NCBI GenBank assembly: GCA_937864975.1
Contig: CALMDI010000052.1
Coordinates: 1-13,113 of the forward strand
DNA from: an uncultured Chloroflexota bacterium
GTDB lineage: Bacteria; Chloroflexota; Anaerolineae; Aggregatilineales; Phototrophicaceae
Direction: 5' to 3'
DNA length: 13,113 bases
Each line of letters opens with the position of its first letter. The stretch's first letter is position 1. Of the stretch, positions 7,082 to 12,962 are shown in pieces. The notes below the pieces were generated by a model, which saw only the letters and a program-made list of their open reading frames with translations, had not been told where the DNA came from and ran no database searches. A program made the position numbers and the translations under genes.

Positions 7082-8404
7082 TCAATTCTCTCTCACCATG
7101 CGGGCGCGGGTGGCAAGCAACTGCTCCCGCGTGGTGATGCCCCGCAGGGTCGCGATCCACTCGTAAATCGACAGGCTGGCGTTGCGAATGCCCTGAATCG
7201 CCGGTCCGATGGGATCGCTGCCGCCTTCGCCGGGCGACCCGGATTGATAGCCGCCGTAAAAGGCAAAGAACGCCTGATTCAGCTTGCGAATGACGTAACC
7301 GTTGGCGACGAACAATTCGCGCCGCTCCTCCATGTAGGCTTCCGCCGCTTCGACGTTCCCTTCCAAAAGCAGCCGGTCAACCGTGATTCGCGTTTCGTTC
7401 ATCGCCGCGCCGAAATCGAAGCGAGGCGCTACCGTATCCGGCACAAGACGAGCGGCGGCGTCCTCAGACGGCGCGGGCGGCAGCAGATCGGGATAGTAGC
7501 GCTTCAGGACGAGCCGACCCACCTCCTGCCCGAAGAGGCTCGCGGTCGTTTCGTTGATAATGCGCGCCTCGCCCGCGAAATCGTAGGTGTAGCCGAGCGG
7601 GAAAACGAACAGGTAATGATGCAGCCATTCGTGTGCGATCACGTCTACGGCATAAGGAATCGACGGCGACTCCAGAATCATCGACGGATAGAGCGCGATA
7701 CCGCCGAGCGGCACGATCAGCGACGCCACGTCGTGCTGCGCGTCGATCTGCGCTTCCAGCGCCGCCTGCTCGTCGACAGTCATCGAATCGAGGTTGATGG
7801 CAACGTCGAAGCGAATTTTGTCGCGCGGCGAGACGACCAGCAACGTGGGCACCTGCGTAAAGTGCATCGACAGCGGCGGTAACAACTGCCCCCCGAAGCC
7901 AAAGCGCTCGTCCACCAGCACCGAAGCGACCTGCCCTTCCAGAATGCTCTCCGCCAGGGGCTGGCGCGCCTCAAGATCGACGCGCAGCTTGTCGCGCTGG
8001 CTTCGCAGCTCCGCCGACGCGGCGTCGGGGTTTTCGACGGCAGGGTCGCTGTACATCACGCTGATCTGCGACTCGAGATAGCCGGCGTGACCGATATCCG
8101 CCATATACTCGCGTACGTACTGGCTGCGATCCGCCTCGTTCATGTAGGGATGCAAGCCATACATCGCCTGCCCGAGTTTGACGCCGATCGCGTTGAGTTC
8201 CCAGGTCACGTAATTGAACTGGTGGTCACGGGCGAGGATGCTGATTGCCGTCCACGTGTCGCCCAGCGGCACCGTGGAATAACGCAAGCCAAACAGGAAG
8301 AACAGCGACAGCCCCAGCACCGCGAACACCCGCAGGATGAAGCGCGGCGTGCGACCCATCAACGTAAAGAAAGCCGTCACGGAAGCCTCAGAGAATATCA
8401 ACAT
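7082..8404 (-). CDS. Membrane-anchored HExxH zinc metallopeptidase (gluzincin-like)
   Basis: This is a protein of up to 440 residues with one N-terminal membrane helix (about 22-41, then RYSTVPLGDTW), so the body should be outside the membrane. His258-Glu259-Trp-Leu-His262 in VIAHEWLHHYLF is a textbook HExxH zinc site. INETTASLFGQEVG follows 23 residues later, where Glu285 fits the third ligand of gluzincins (the NExxA pattern). The rest is helical and unrecognised. The start is uncertain. ATG 8404 has no ribosome site and sits beside an inverted repeat. GTG 8380 has GAGG six bases upstream and is plausible (432 residues), and ATG 8359 is also possible. The substrate is unknown. It is followed by the kinase gene seven bases downstream. 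Confidence 0.8.
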   Translation of the reverse strand: MLIFSEASVTAFFTLMGRTPRFILRVFAVLGLSLFFLFGLRYSTVPLGDTWTAISILARDHQFNYVTWELNAIGVKLGQAMYGLHPYMNEADRSQYVREYMADIGHAGYLESQISVMYSDPAVENPDAASAELRSQRDKLRVDLEARQPLAESILEGQVASVLVDERFGFGGQLLPPLSMHFTQVPTLLVVSPRDKIRFDVAINLDSMTVDEQAALEAQIDAQHDVASLIVPLGGIALYPSMILESPSIPYAVDVIAHEWLHHYLFVFPLGYTYDFAGEARIINETTASLFGQEVGRLVLKRYYPDLLPPAPSEDAAARLVPDTVAPRFDFGAAMNETRITVDRLLLEGNVEAAEAYMEERRELFVANGYVIRKLNQAFFAFYGGYQSGSPGEGGSDPIGPAIQGIRNASLSIYEWIATLRGITTREQLLATRARMVREN

Positions 8405-8406
8405 GA

Positions 8407-8446
8407 GGGGCAGACGCCGAACTTGCCTGCCCCTGTTTTCAGTATA
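8407..8446 (-). promoter_or_regulatory. Candidate promoter -10 and 5' leader hairpin
   Basis: Read on the minus strand, TATACT (8446-8441) is a possible -10 box, but no good -35 is seen 16-18 bp further up. Just downstream lie perfect seven-base arms GGGGCAG (8433-8427) and CTGCCCC (8413-8407), separated by 13 bases. A transcript from this -10 would carry the hairpin at its extreme 5' end, ending two bases before ATG 8404. That favours the downstream GTG start or a regulatory hairpin. Confidence 0.35.
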
Positions 8447-8531
8447 ACGAAGAAAGGTTAATGGAAGCTTGGTATGCTTCTGCCGGGCTTAATTATTCAT
8501 AGCGGATCCATAGCCAACGTCGCGGCAGGAA

Positions 8532-8567
8532 ACGAAAAGGCATCCTCTCGCTTTGATAGGATGCCTT
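8532..8567 (-). terminator. Rho-independent terminator of the HNH endonuclease gene
   Basis: Ten perfect pairs, AAGGCATCCT (8567-8558 on the minus strand) with AGGATGCCTT (8546-8537), enclose an 11-base loop and are followed by a T-rich tail TTTTCGTTT. It lies 24 bases past the stop of the HNH gene. Confidence 0.75.
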
Positions 8568-8590
8568 GCAAAATTCGGTGCAGATCGAAG

Positions 8591-9139
8591 TTAGTATTCG
8601 ACGTACCGCTTCCAGCCGTCGGGACCCGTGCCCACGGCGATCACCAGGTAACTCGTGCGCGGCGTCTTCGGCTCCCACGCCATCTTCATTCCGGCTTCGT
8701 TCGGCAGGCGGTCGCCTTTGCGATGATTGCAGTGGTAACAGGCGCACGCCGTATTTGTCCAGTGATCCTTGCCGCCGCGCGACTTGGGCACGACGTGATC
8801 GACGGTGAAATCGCTCTTGGTGAGCACCTTGCCCCGCATCACCGAACCCGGCTGAACGCCGCAGTAGATGCAGATGAAATTGTCGCGTACCAGCACCCCC
8901 CGGCGGCTCCAGTGCGCCTGACGGCGCGGCACGTTGACGTAGGTACGCAGGGCAATGACCGACGGAACCGGGTATTTGTCCCGAATCGTGCGGAGGTATT
9001 GCCCGGACTGCTCGACGACAACTGCCTTTTCTGCAAGCAGGAGATTAATGGCACGCGGAATGGAGATCACCGACAACGGCTCCCAGGAGTGACCGTTGAG
9101 CAGGAGGACCCGCCCCTGCATGACTGCCGCATGACTCAC
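8591..9139 (-). CDS. HNH endonuclease family protein
   Basis: This 182-residue protein has an HNH (beta-beta-alpha-metal) nuclease domain. A zinc knuckle pairs C90-x2-C93 (FICIYCG) with C134-x2-C137 (CYHCNHRKGDRLP). Between them is the catalytic core D114-H115 in TVDHVVPKSRGG, then W127-T-N129. The N-terminal stretch RVLLLNGHSWEPLSVI is the hallmark opening of a widespread group of small bacterial HNH proteins of unknown role. GTG 9139 was chosen because GAGGTG lies six bases upstream; ATG 9121 (MQGRVLLLN) is the alternative. The frame stays open to 9274, but those residues are unlikely to be translated because a -10 box lies inside. It is monocistronic, with its own promoter and terminator. 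It could act in DNA repair, mobility or defence; nothing nearby decides. Confidence 0.88.
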   Translation of the reverse strand: MSHAAVMQGRVLLLNGHSWEPLSVISIPRAINLLLAEKAVVVEQSGQYLRTIRDKYPVPSVIALRTYVNVPRRQAHWSRRGVLVRDNFICIYCGVQPGSVMRGKVLTKSDFTVDHVVPKSRGGKDHWTNTACACYHCNHRKGDRLPNEAGMKMAWEPKTPRTSYLVIAVGTGPDGWKRYVEY

Positions 9140-9190
9140 GATTGGCACCTCGGTTAAACTCGACAGTGATTTTTTACACAAGCCATCCCA

Positions 9191-9219
9191 ATTATACACG
9201 AACTTCAAGGCGTGTGCCG
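9191..9219 (-). promoter_or_regulatory. Promoter of the HNH gene
   Basis: A consensus TATAAT (9196-9191, minus strand) is the -10 box. The -35 region with 17 bp spacing reads CGGCAC (9219-9214) and is poor; TTGCGG three bases further up has a 20 bp spacer. Initiation near 9184 would give a leader of about 45 bases. Confidence 0.5.
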
Positions 9220-9320
9220 CAAAATCGCGGTTTTTTAACAGGGTCTTTAACATAGCGGGGGAGCGAGCCAACACCCATTTTTGCGCCTGCTCCCCCGCCG
9301 TTGATCGGACAGGTATGCAC
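9192..9320 (-). CDS. Candidate 42-residue small ORF upstream of the HNH gene
   Basis: A GTG at 9320 is preceded four bases earlier by an ideal AGGAGGA (9331-9325). The ORF runs 42 codons to a TAA that lies within the HNH promoter -10 box. The peptide is Gly/Lys/Arg-rich, begins (M)HTCPINGGGAG, has two cysteines and matches nothing I recognise. A perfect 10-base palindrome lies inside it. The only evidence for translation is the ribosome site, so this may be a leader peptide, a small protein or chance. Confidence 0.3.
   Translation of the reverse strand: MHTCPINGGGAGAKMGVGSLPRYVKDPVKKPRFCGTRLEVRV
9255..9298. repeat. Long inverted repeat upstream of the HNH gene
   Basis: GCGGGGGAGC (9255-9264) and GCTCCCCCGC (9289-9298) are perfect reverse complements with a 24-base loop. 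Neither strand has a T-run directly after it, so it is not an ordinary terminator. It could be a protein-binding site, an RNA hairpin, or the end of a small element. Confidence 0.6.
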
Positions 9321-9331
9321 CCTATCCTCCT

Positions 9332-9608
9332 GGTTATCCTTATCCCTCTATTGGAAGGACACTTCCGAACGATCTACCAACCCATCACACTCGGCGTTTC
9401 TGTTACCCGTGTACGCTTGCTAACGATAAATCCCACCCGGTTTTGCGTTCTGAATCTCGTGCGATGCTGTACGGTCAGGGTGACCGCACACGCCGCGTGA
9501 TGGCGAGTGGGCGGTCAGATTGCCTTTCTGGTCTTCATGGCTTTCGCGATCCAAAGCCGACCCTTTCCCGTCGGTCCTTGCCGACGCACTCGCCTGGCTC
9601 GGACGACA
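9332..9608. other. Gap of about 280 bases without a recognised gene
   Basis: No convincing coding region or known RNA was found on either strand. It contains a short palindrome CGGTCA-GGG-TGACCG (9472-9486) and a six-base inverted repeat GGCTTT/AAAGCC (9539-9558). The plus-strand ORF starting at 9315 has no ribosome site and an unlikely composition. An unrecognised small RNA cannot be excluded. Confidence 0.5.
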
Positions 9609-9773
9609 CTAGATCGTTAGGAAAATCCCGACGATGCGGCTGAGATACCGGCTCCACGCCCGCCCCGGCTGGCGGCGGGCTGCCTGCGTCTCGCGCACAA
9701 GCTGCGCCTGTTGAGATAGACGCAGCAATGACCGTTCGCGTTCCCTCTGGAGGAGTTGGTTATGTAGAAACAT
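9609..9773 (-). CDS. Small basic protein, 54 residues, unknown function
   Basis: ATG 9773 opens 55 codons without interruption to TAG. The peptide starts MFLHNQLLQREREREL-like (actual: MFLHNQLLQRERERSLLRLS) and is a Gln/Arg/Glu-rich amphipathic helix for about 35 residues. A Pro-Gly break and a hydrophobic basic C-terminus SRYLSRIVGIFLTI follow. This suggests a membrane-associated or protein-binding peptide. It starts 22 bases after the stop of the 80-residue gene, so the two look like one operon. GGGGA about eight bases upstream is a modest ribosome site. The family is not recognised. Confidence 0.5.
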   Translation of the reverse strand: MFLHNQLLQRERERSLLRLSQQAQLVRETQAARRQPGRAWSRYLSRIVGIFLTI

Positions 9774-9795
9774 GATTCGATTCCCCGCTTTCCTG

Positions 9796-10038
9796 TTACT
9801 TCACTCGCTTTAGCTCCGGCTCTCCGGCGCTTGCCTGCTGCATTTCCAGAATGGTCTCCTGCGCGACGTAGATCAGGTCGTACAGCCAGCCGATCAGCTC
9901 GACCTGCGTCAGCGGGGTGACACTGTGAAGCGCTCCCTCACTGGCGGCGGTGTGCAGGGTGTCGAGCATATCGTCCAGGCTTTGCAGCCGGGCGTCGTTG
10001 ATCAGGAGCCGAATCTGGACAGGCTGTTGCGTCATCAT
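9796..10038 (-). CDS. Small acidic helical protein, 80 residues, unknown function
   Basis: The protein has a beta strand near the N-terminus (PVQIRLLIND), then a helical body with hydrophobic repeats (LTQVELIGWLYDLIYVAQETIL) and a short charged tail ending KRVK. It has no transmembrane helix of usual length. The start is one of two tandem ATGs (10038 or 10035), with GAGG six bases before the first. The frame extends ten codons further up but enters the terminator side of the gap. It lies directly downstream of a strong terminator, so it needs its own promoter or readthrough; I see no clear promoter in the 36-base gap. Unrecognised; it could be a small adaptor or regulatory protein. Confidence 0.6.
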   Translation of the reverse strand: MMTQQPVQIRLLINDARLQSLDDMLDTLHTAASEGALHSVTPLTQVELIGWLYDLIYVAQETILEMQQASAGEPELKRVK

Positions 10039-10073
10039 GCTGCACCTCAACGCGATTGCATGGGACAAACAAA

Positions 10074-10108
10074 AAGGGCGTGAGCCGTTTTTTCAGCCTC
10101 ACGCCCTT
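10074..10108 (-). terminator. Strong Rho-independent terminator inside the small-gene cluster
   Basis: On the minus strand, AAGGGCGTGAG (10108-10098) pairs perfectly with CTCACGCCCTT (10084-10074) across a 13-base loop. The tail TTTTTGTTTG starts inside the stem end. It lies 25 bases after the stop of the 67-residue gene and 36 bases before the next start. Confidence 0.8.
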
Positions 10109-10132
10109 CCGGGAAACCGGTGGATGGGGGGA

Positions 10133-10336
10133 TTATCCGGTGGGATAACCCTCCCGCGCATGAAGCTGCCAATGGCTATAATTCGTATCCACCACGCCGG
10201 CGAAGCCGAGCATGGTCGCCGCGGCGCGGGCAAACGCGCGCCGATTCCACATCGCGGCGCGCGCCGATTGCGTTAACCCGTTCACCAGGCTCTGCGGTCG
10301 AGCCGCCATGACGCTGCGGAAGTCGTTGGCTGACAT
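10133..10336 (-). CDS. Small protein coupled to the HTH gene, 67 residues, unknown
   Basis: ATG 10336 overlaps the stop of the HTH gene by one base (TGATG), the usual sign of termination-reinitiation, which is the best reason to believe it is real. The N-terminal two thirds are Ala/Arg-rich and probably helical (SARAAMWNRRAFARAAATML). A glycine-containing hydrophobic stretch (MLGFAGVVDT) and an aromatic, polar tail with NYSHW and ending GYPTG follow. It could be a DNA- or RNA-binding or membrane-interacting peptide. It matches nothing I recognise. Confidence 0.55.
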   Translation of the reverse strand: MSANDFRSVMAARPQSLVNGLTQSARAAMWNRRAFARAAATMLGFAGVVDTNYSHWQLHAREGYPTG

Positions 10337-10545
10337 CAGGCACCCCGCTCAATCGTGGTGTTATTCAGCATCGCCAGAATGCTCTCGCCGGTGATAAACA
10401 CGCGGCGCATTCCGTGCGGCTTGCTCACCTTCAGGTGACCGTTTTTGACGAGCCGCTTCAGCGTGCTCAGGCTGATGCCCAGCGATTCCGCTGCTTCTTG
10501 CCGTGAATACACGGCGCCTGGCTCAATACGCGATTTGACCGACAT
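10336..10545 (-). CDS. Excisionase-type helix-turn-helix DNA-binding protein
   Basis: This 69-residue protein is almost entirely a winged-HTH of the excisionase/MerR-like (HTH_17) type. The stretch YSRQEAAESLGISLSTLKRL (13-32) gives the recognition helices, KNGHLKVSKPHGMRRVF the wing, and ITGESILAMLNN the closing helix. Such proteins are phage/plasmid excision factors (Xis, AlpA-like) or small transcription factors. There is no integrase nearby. ATG 10545 was chosen because AAAGGG lies eight bases upstream; a GTG six codons earlier (10563) is the alternative. It is the first gene of a coupled pair and has its own promoter, divergent from the pheS T-box promoter, so it could regulate either side. 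Confidence 0.8.
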   Translation of the reverse strand: MSVKSRIEPGAVYSRQEAAESLGISLSTLKRLVKNGHLKVSKPHGMRRVFITGESILAMLNNTTIERGA

Positions 10546-10572
10546 TGATACAACCCTTTCCACACACGCAAC

Positions 10573-10601
10573 AGCGTAGCATGGTTTTCAGGGAGCGTCA
10601 A
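10573..10601 (-). promoter_or_regulatory. Promoter of the HTH/small-protein operon
   Basis: On the minus strand a -35 TTGACG (10601-10596) is followed after exactly 17 bp by a -10 TACGCT (10578-10573). The HTH start codon at 10545 lies about 20 bases past the expected start point. Confidence 0.55.
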
Positions 10602-10652
10602 GCACTGCCAATCAGGTTTAAGATTTCTTAAAGGTTCAAGCTGGCTCAGGGC

Positions 10653-10682
10653 TTGACAATACGGCGGCGACCGCCGCATAAT
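10653..10682 (+). promoter_or_regulatory. Promoter of the T-box/pheS transcript
   Basis: A consensus -35 TTGACA (10653-10658), an 18 bp spacer and a -10 CATAAT (10677-10682) sit just before the T-box leader. The spacer contains a short inverted repeat CGGCGG/CCGCCG. An AT-rich palindrome TTTAAG-ATTT-CTTAAA (10617-10632) lies between this promoter and the divergent one, and could be an operator for the HTH protein. Confidence 0.75.
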
Positions 10683-10688
10683 GACCGC

Positions 10689-10957
10689 GAAAGGCAGCGA
10701 CGGAGACAAGTACGCGCCACCAGCGCCTGACAGGGAGCCAGCGCCATCGACTGAGAGCGCGGCAAGGCAGCCGGCGCCGAAATTCCCTCCTGAGCCGACG
10801 GGTGAACTTCTCGCGATGCGAGAACGGTAGTCCGCTCCGCCGAAGCCCGGCGTTACGGGGCGCACGAGGTGGGCTGCTGCGACAGCCAACAAGGGTGGTA
10901 CCGCGGGAGTCAGTTGCGCTCTCGTCCCTTCTGTAGAGGGACGCGGGCGTTTTTGTT
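10689..10957 (+). promoter_or_regulatory. T-box leader (phenylalanine-specific) upstream of pheS
   Basis: The leader senses uncharged tRNA: tRNA-Phe binding favours an antiterminator over the terminator. The T-box consensus AAGGGTGGTACCGCGG (10891-10906) is essentially perfect; its bulge UGGU (10896-10899) has U as the variable base, which pairs with discriminator A73 of tRNA-Phe. Stem I shows an AGTA S-turn (10709-10712) and a facing GAAATTC, in which TTC (10783-10785) is the likely Phe specifier codon. Another hairpin, TTCTCGC-GAT-GCGAGAA (10808-10824), sits between stem I and the T-box. The specifier assignment rests on spacing and on the downstream gene; an ATT reading one base upstream is the alternative. 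Confidence 0.93.
10918..10954 (+). terminator. T-box terminator hairpin
   Basis: GCTCTCGTCCCT (10918-10929) pairs with AGGGACGCGGGC (10937-10948) with one mismatch and one G-U pair over a seven-base loop, followed by TTTTT (10950-10954). It competes with the antiterminator formed by the T-box sequence. Confidence 0.9.
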
Positions 10958-10961
10958 TGGA

Positions 10962-11132
10962 GCGGACAGCATTCAGCTTTCAGCGGTCAGCTAAATGCCA
11001 AAGAAGAGGAACCGCAAAGGCTCGGAAGGTGCAACGACGCAAAGGAAAAATTTCTCTGCGCCTCTGTATCTCCGCGTCTCTGCGTTACGCTTTTAATCTT
11101 TTGCTGAAAGCTGATCGCTGACGGCTGACAGC
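10962..11132 (+). repeat. Nested inverted repeat: octamers inside heptamers
   Basis: The outer left arm holds heptamers GCGGACA, GCATTCA, GCTTTCA, GCGGTCA (10962-10989). The outer right arm holds TGAAAGC, TGATCGC, TGACGGC, TGACAGC (11105-11132), the inverted form of the same family. The inner arm left is near-octamers CCGCAAAG, GCTCGGAAG, GTGCAACG, ACGCAAAG (11012-11044). The inner arm right is CTCTGCGC, CTCTGTAT, CTCCGCGT, CTCTGCGT (11054-11085). All of it lies in the 5' UTR between the T-box terminator and pheS. It does not encode a protein. Confidence 0.85.
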
Positions 11133-11146
11133 CGAAGGGAACTGAC

Positions 11147-12181
11147 ATGCAAGACCGACTCGAATCGACCTATCAACAGGCGCTGGCGGAACTGGAAACG
11201 GTCAGGGATAGTGACGTCTTGCGGGACTGGGAACTGAAGTATCTCGGCAAGAAAGGCGCGATCACGGAGCTGGTGCGGAGCGTCGGGCAGCTTCCGAAGG
11301 AAGAGCGCGCGGCGTTCGGAAAGCACGCCAACGAGGTCAAGGAAGCCCTGAACGCGGCGTTCGCGGCGCGCGAGGCGTTGGTTCGCCAGCAGGAACTGGC
11401 GCGCGATCTGGAGGAAGGCGAAGTCGATGTGACGCTGCCCGGACGCGCTCCGGCGACCGGCGGCTTGCACCCGTCCACGCAGACACTTCGGGAGTTCTAC
11501 GACATCTGGGGCGACATGGGCTTTCAGGTGTATCGCAGCCGCGAGGTGGAGGATGACGACACGAACTTCACCCTGCTCAACATCCCGCCGCATCACCCGG
11601 CGCGCGACATGCAGGATACGTTCTACACGACGACGCCGAACATCATCCTGCGAACGCACACCTCGCCGGGGCAAATCCGGGCGATGCGCGATCTGGGCGA
11701 GAGGGGCACGCAGCCGATCCGCGTGATTCTGCCGGGCATGTGCTACCGCTACGAGCAGATCACGACGCGCAGCGAAATCCAGTTCCATCAGGTCGAGGGA
11801 CTCGCCATTGGGCGTAACATCCACATGACCGACCTGAAGGGGACGATAACGGCGTTCGCGCAGCGCATGTTTGGCGAGAACGCGCGCGTGCGCTTCCGCG
11901 CGTCGTACTTCCCGTTCACCGAGCCAAGCATGGAAGTGGACGTCGAATGCTTCCTGTGCGCCGGTCAGGGCTGCCGGGTGTGCAAGTACAGCGGCTGGCT
12001 GGAAATCGCAGGCAGCGGCATGGTGCACCCGACCGTCCTGCGTAGCGGCGGCTACGACCCGTCGGAGTGGAGCGGCTTCGCCTTCGGCATGGGACCGGAA
12101 CGGGTGACGATGCTCAAACACGGCATCACCGACATTCGCTATTTCTGGGGCAACGATCTACGGTTTTTGGAACAGTTCTAA
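11147..12181 (+). CDS. pheS: Phenylalanine-tRNA ligase alpha subunit
   Basis: This is the catalytic subunit of the (alpha-beta)2 enzyme that attaches phenylalanine to tRNA-Phe. The 344-residue length fits the family. An N-terminal coiled coil (about 1-90) binds tRNA. The class II core follows: HPARDMQDTFY (150-160), RTHTSPGQIR (169-178), FHQVEG (213-218), motif FRASYFPFTEPS (250-261) and motif 3 GFAFGMGPER (310-319). C268, C271, C276 and C279 form the C-x2-C-x4-C-x2-C zinc-type knot found in many PheS. ATG 11147 has GAAGGGA about six bases upstream. It is under T-box control. pheT is not the next gene, so it must be elsewhere or further downstream. Confidence 0.96.
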   Translation: MQDRLESTYQQALAELETVRDSDVLRDWELKYLGKKGAITELVRSVGQLPKEERAAFGKHANEVKEALNAAFAAREALVRQQELARDLEEGEVDVTLPGRAPATGGLHPSTQTLREFYDIWGDMGFQVYRSREVEDDDTNFTLLNIPPHHPARDMQDTFYTTTPNIILRTHTSPGQIRAMRDLGERGTQPIRVILPGMCYRYEQITTRSEIQFHQVEGLAIGRNIHMTDLKGTITAFAQRMFGENARVRFRASYFPFTEPSMEVDVECFLCAGQGCRVCKYSGWLEIAGSGMVHPTVLRSGGYDPSEWSGFAFGMGPERVTMLKHGITDIRYFWGNDLRFLEQF

Positions 12182-12183
12182 CG

Positions 12184-12570
12184 ATGGAGGAACCTGGCAA
12201 CCTCCTGAAGTTCTATACCGATAAACACATCCCCAAAGCGGTTGTCCAACAACTGCGAGCCAGAGGGATTGACATGGTGCGATGTGAGGATGTGGGATTG
12301 GGTGACGCCGCTGATCTTGAGCATCTGAAATATGCGACTCAGGAAGGTCGTGTTGTCATCACAAACGACGCCGATTTCGTCCGGCTGCATTATGAGTGGC
12401 AAACAGAAGGCAAACAACATGCGGGAATTATGTTTTGTTTGTCTCACGTTCAGGGTCAGGCGGCTGTCGGCAGGATTATGAACGAGGTGATGTTGTATCA
12501 TGAGTTAATCGAGGGCGGTGCTGGAACTATTGAAGCCGATGTTGCCAACAGGGTTATTTACGTCAGTTGA
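12184..12570 (+). CDS. DUF5615 PIN-like protein (putative toxin)
   Basis: This 128-residue protein is of the DUF5615 family, a PIN-like nuclease fold usually paired with DUF433. It opens with LLKFYTDKHIPKAVVQQLRARG (hallmark D13) and continues with DVGLGDAADLEHLKYA and VVITNDADF (60-65), supplying the expected acidic residues D13, D41, D44, D62 and D64. These would form the metal site of a PIN-type RNase; the family's activity is inferred. ATG 12184 lies three bases after the pheS stop without a clear ribosome site; a strong GGAGGA (12187-12192) instead lies inside its first codons. Codon use is more A/T-rich than in neighbours, which suggests later acquisition. Confidence 0.85.
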   Translation: MEEPGNLLKFYTDKHIPKAVVQQLRARGIDMVRCEDVGLGDAADLEHLKYATQEGRVVITNDADFVRLHYEWQTEGKQHAGIMFCLSHVQGQAAVGRIMNEVMLYHELIEGGAGTIEADVANRVIYVS

Positions 12571-12582
12571 GGAGGATTAACC

Positions 12583-12894
12583 TTGCACATCGTCCCTATC
12601 AACTACATTGAGATACGTGACGGTCATGCGCTCATTGCCGGTACAGGACTTAAGGTTGCCATCATAGCAACCATGCACCTTCAGGGTGACGCCCCTATCG
12701 AGTGGATTGTCGAGAACTATGATTTGACTCCGGCACAAATCCACGCGGCGCTGTCGTATTACTATGATCATGCCGAAGAGCTTGATCGCTACCTTCAAGA
12801 AGGCGATGAGCTTGCCAAGCAAATTGGCACTTCGTCCACCGAAATTCTAAACCAGATGCGGCAGAGGCAAGGCAACGACAAAGAGACCATTTAG
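12583..12894 (+). CDS. DUF433 domain protein (putative antitoxin)
   Basis: This 103-residue protein starts at TTG 12583, set by an ideal GGAGGA six bases upstream; there is no ATG in the first part. It carries the DUF433 helix-turn-helix: HALIAGTGLKVAIIATMHLQG, then APIEWIVENYDLTPAQIHAALSYYYDHAEELDRYL (37-71). DUF433 proteins typically act as antitoxin/repressor to a DUF5615 partner; here the toxin-like gene precedes it by 12 bases. The C-terminal tail (LAKQIGTSSTEILNQMRQRQ) would be the toxin-binding part. A separate strong ribosome site should give it more translation than the upstream gene. G+C is low, as in its partner. Confidence 0.87.
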   Translation: MHIVPINYIEIRDGHALIAGTGLKVAIIATMHLQGDAPIEWIVENYDLTPAQIHAALSYYYDHAEELDRYLQEGDELAKQIGTSSTEILNQMRQRQGNDKETI

Positions 12895-12962
12895 TGGCAC
12901 TCACACGCGACATCGGTAATAGATGGGGCGGCGATCTTCGGGGTTACAAGGATTTTCATTCA

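Noticed and set aside
6941..7882. Plus-strand open reading frame of 313 codons
   Set aside because: Shadow of the metallopeptidase and kinase genes on the minus strand, with an Arg-rich sequence and no domain.
8474..9157. Plus-strand open reading frame of 227 codons
   Set aside because: It lies opposite the HNH endonuclease gene, which has clear motifs and a ribosome site. The plus-strand peptide has shadow composition (Arg/His/Ala-rich).
9198..9236. Plus-strand terminator CCGC-AAAATC-GCGG with a T-run
   Set aside because: Only four pairs, and no plus-strand gene ends upstream of it.
9315..9500. Plus-strand 61-codon open reading frame starting with MHPILLVILIPLL
   Set aside because: The hydrophobic start is tempting, but there is no ribosome site at proper spacing and the remainder is unstructured. 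The opposite strand has the better signal (AGGAGGA).
11093..12121. Minus-strand open reading frame of 342 codons
   Set aside because: Exact shadow of pheS, which carries all expected motifs.
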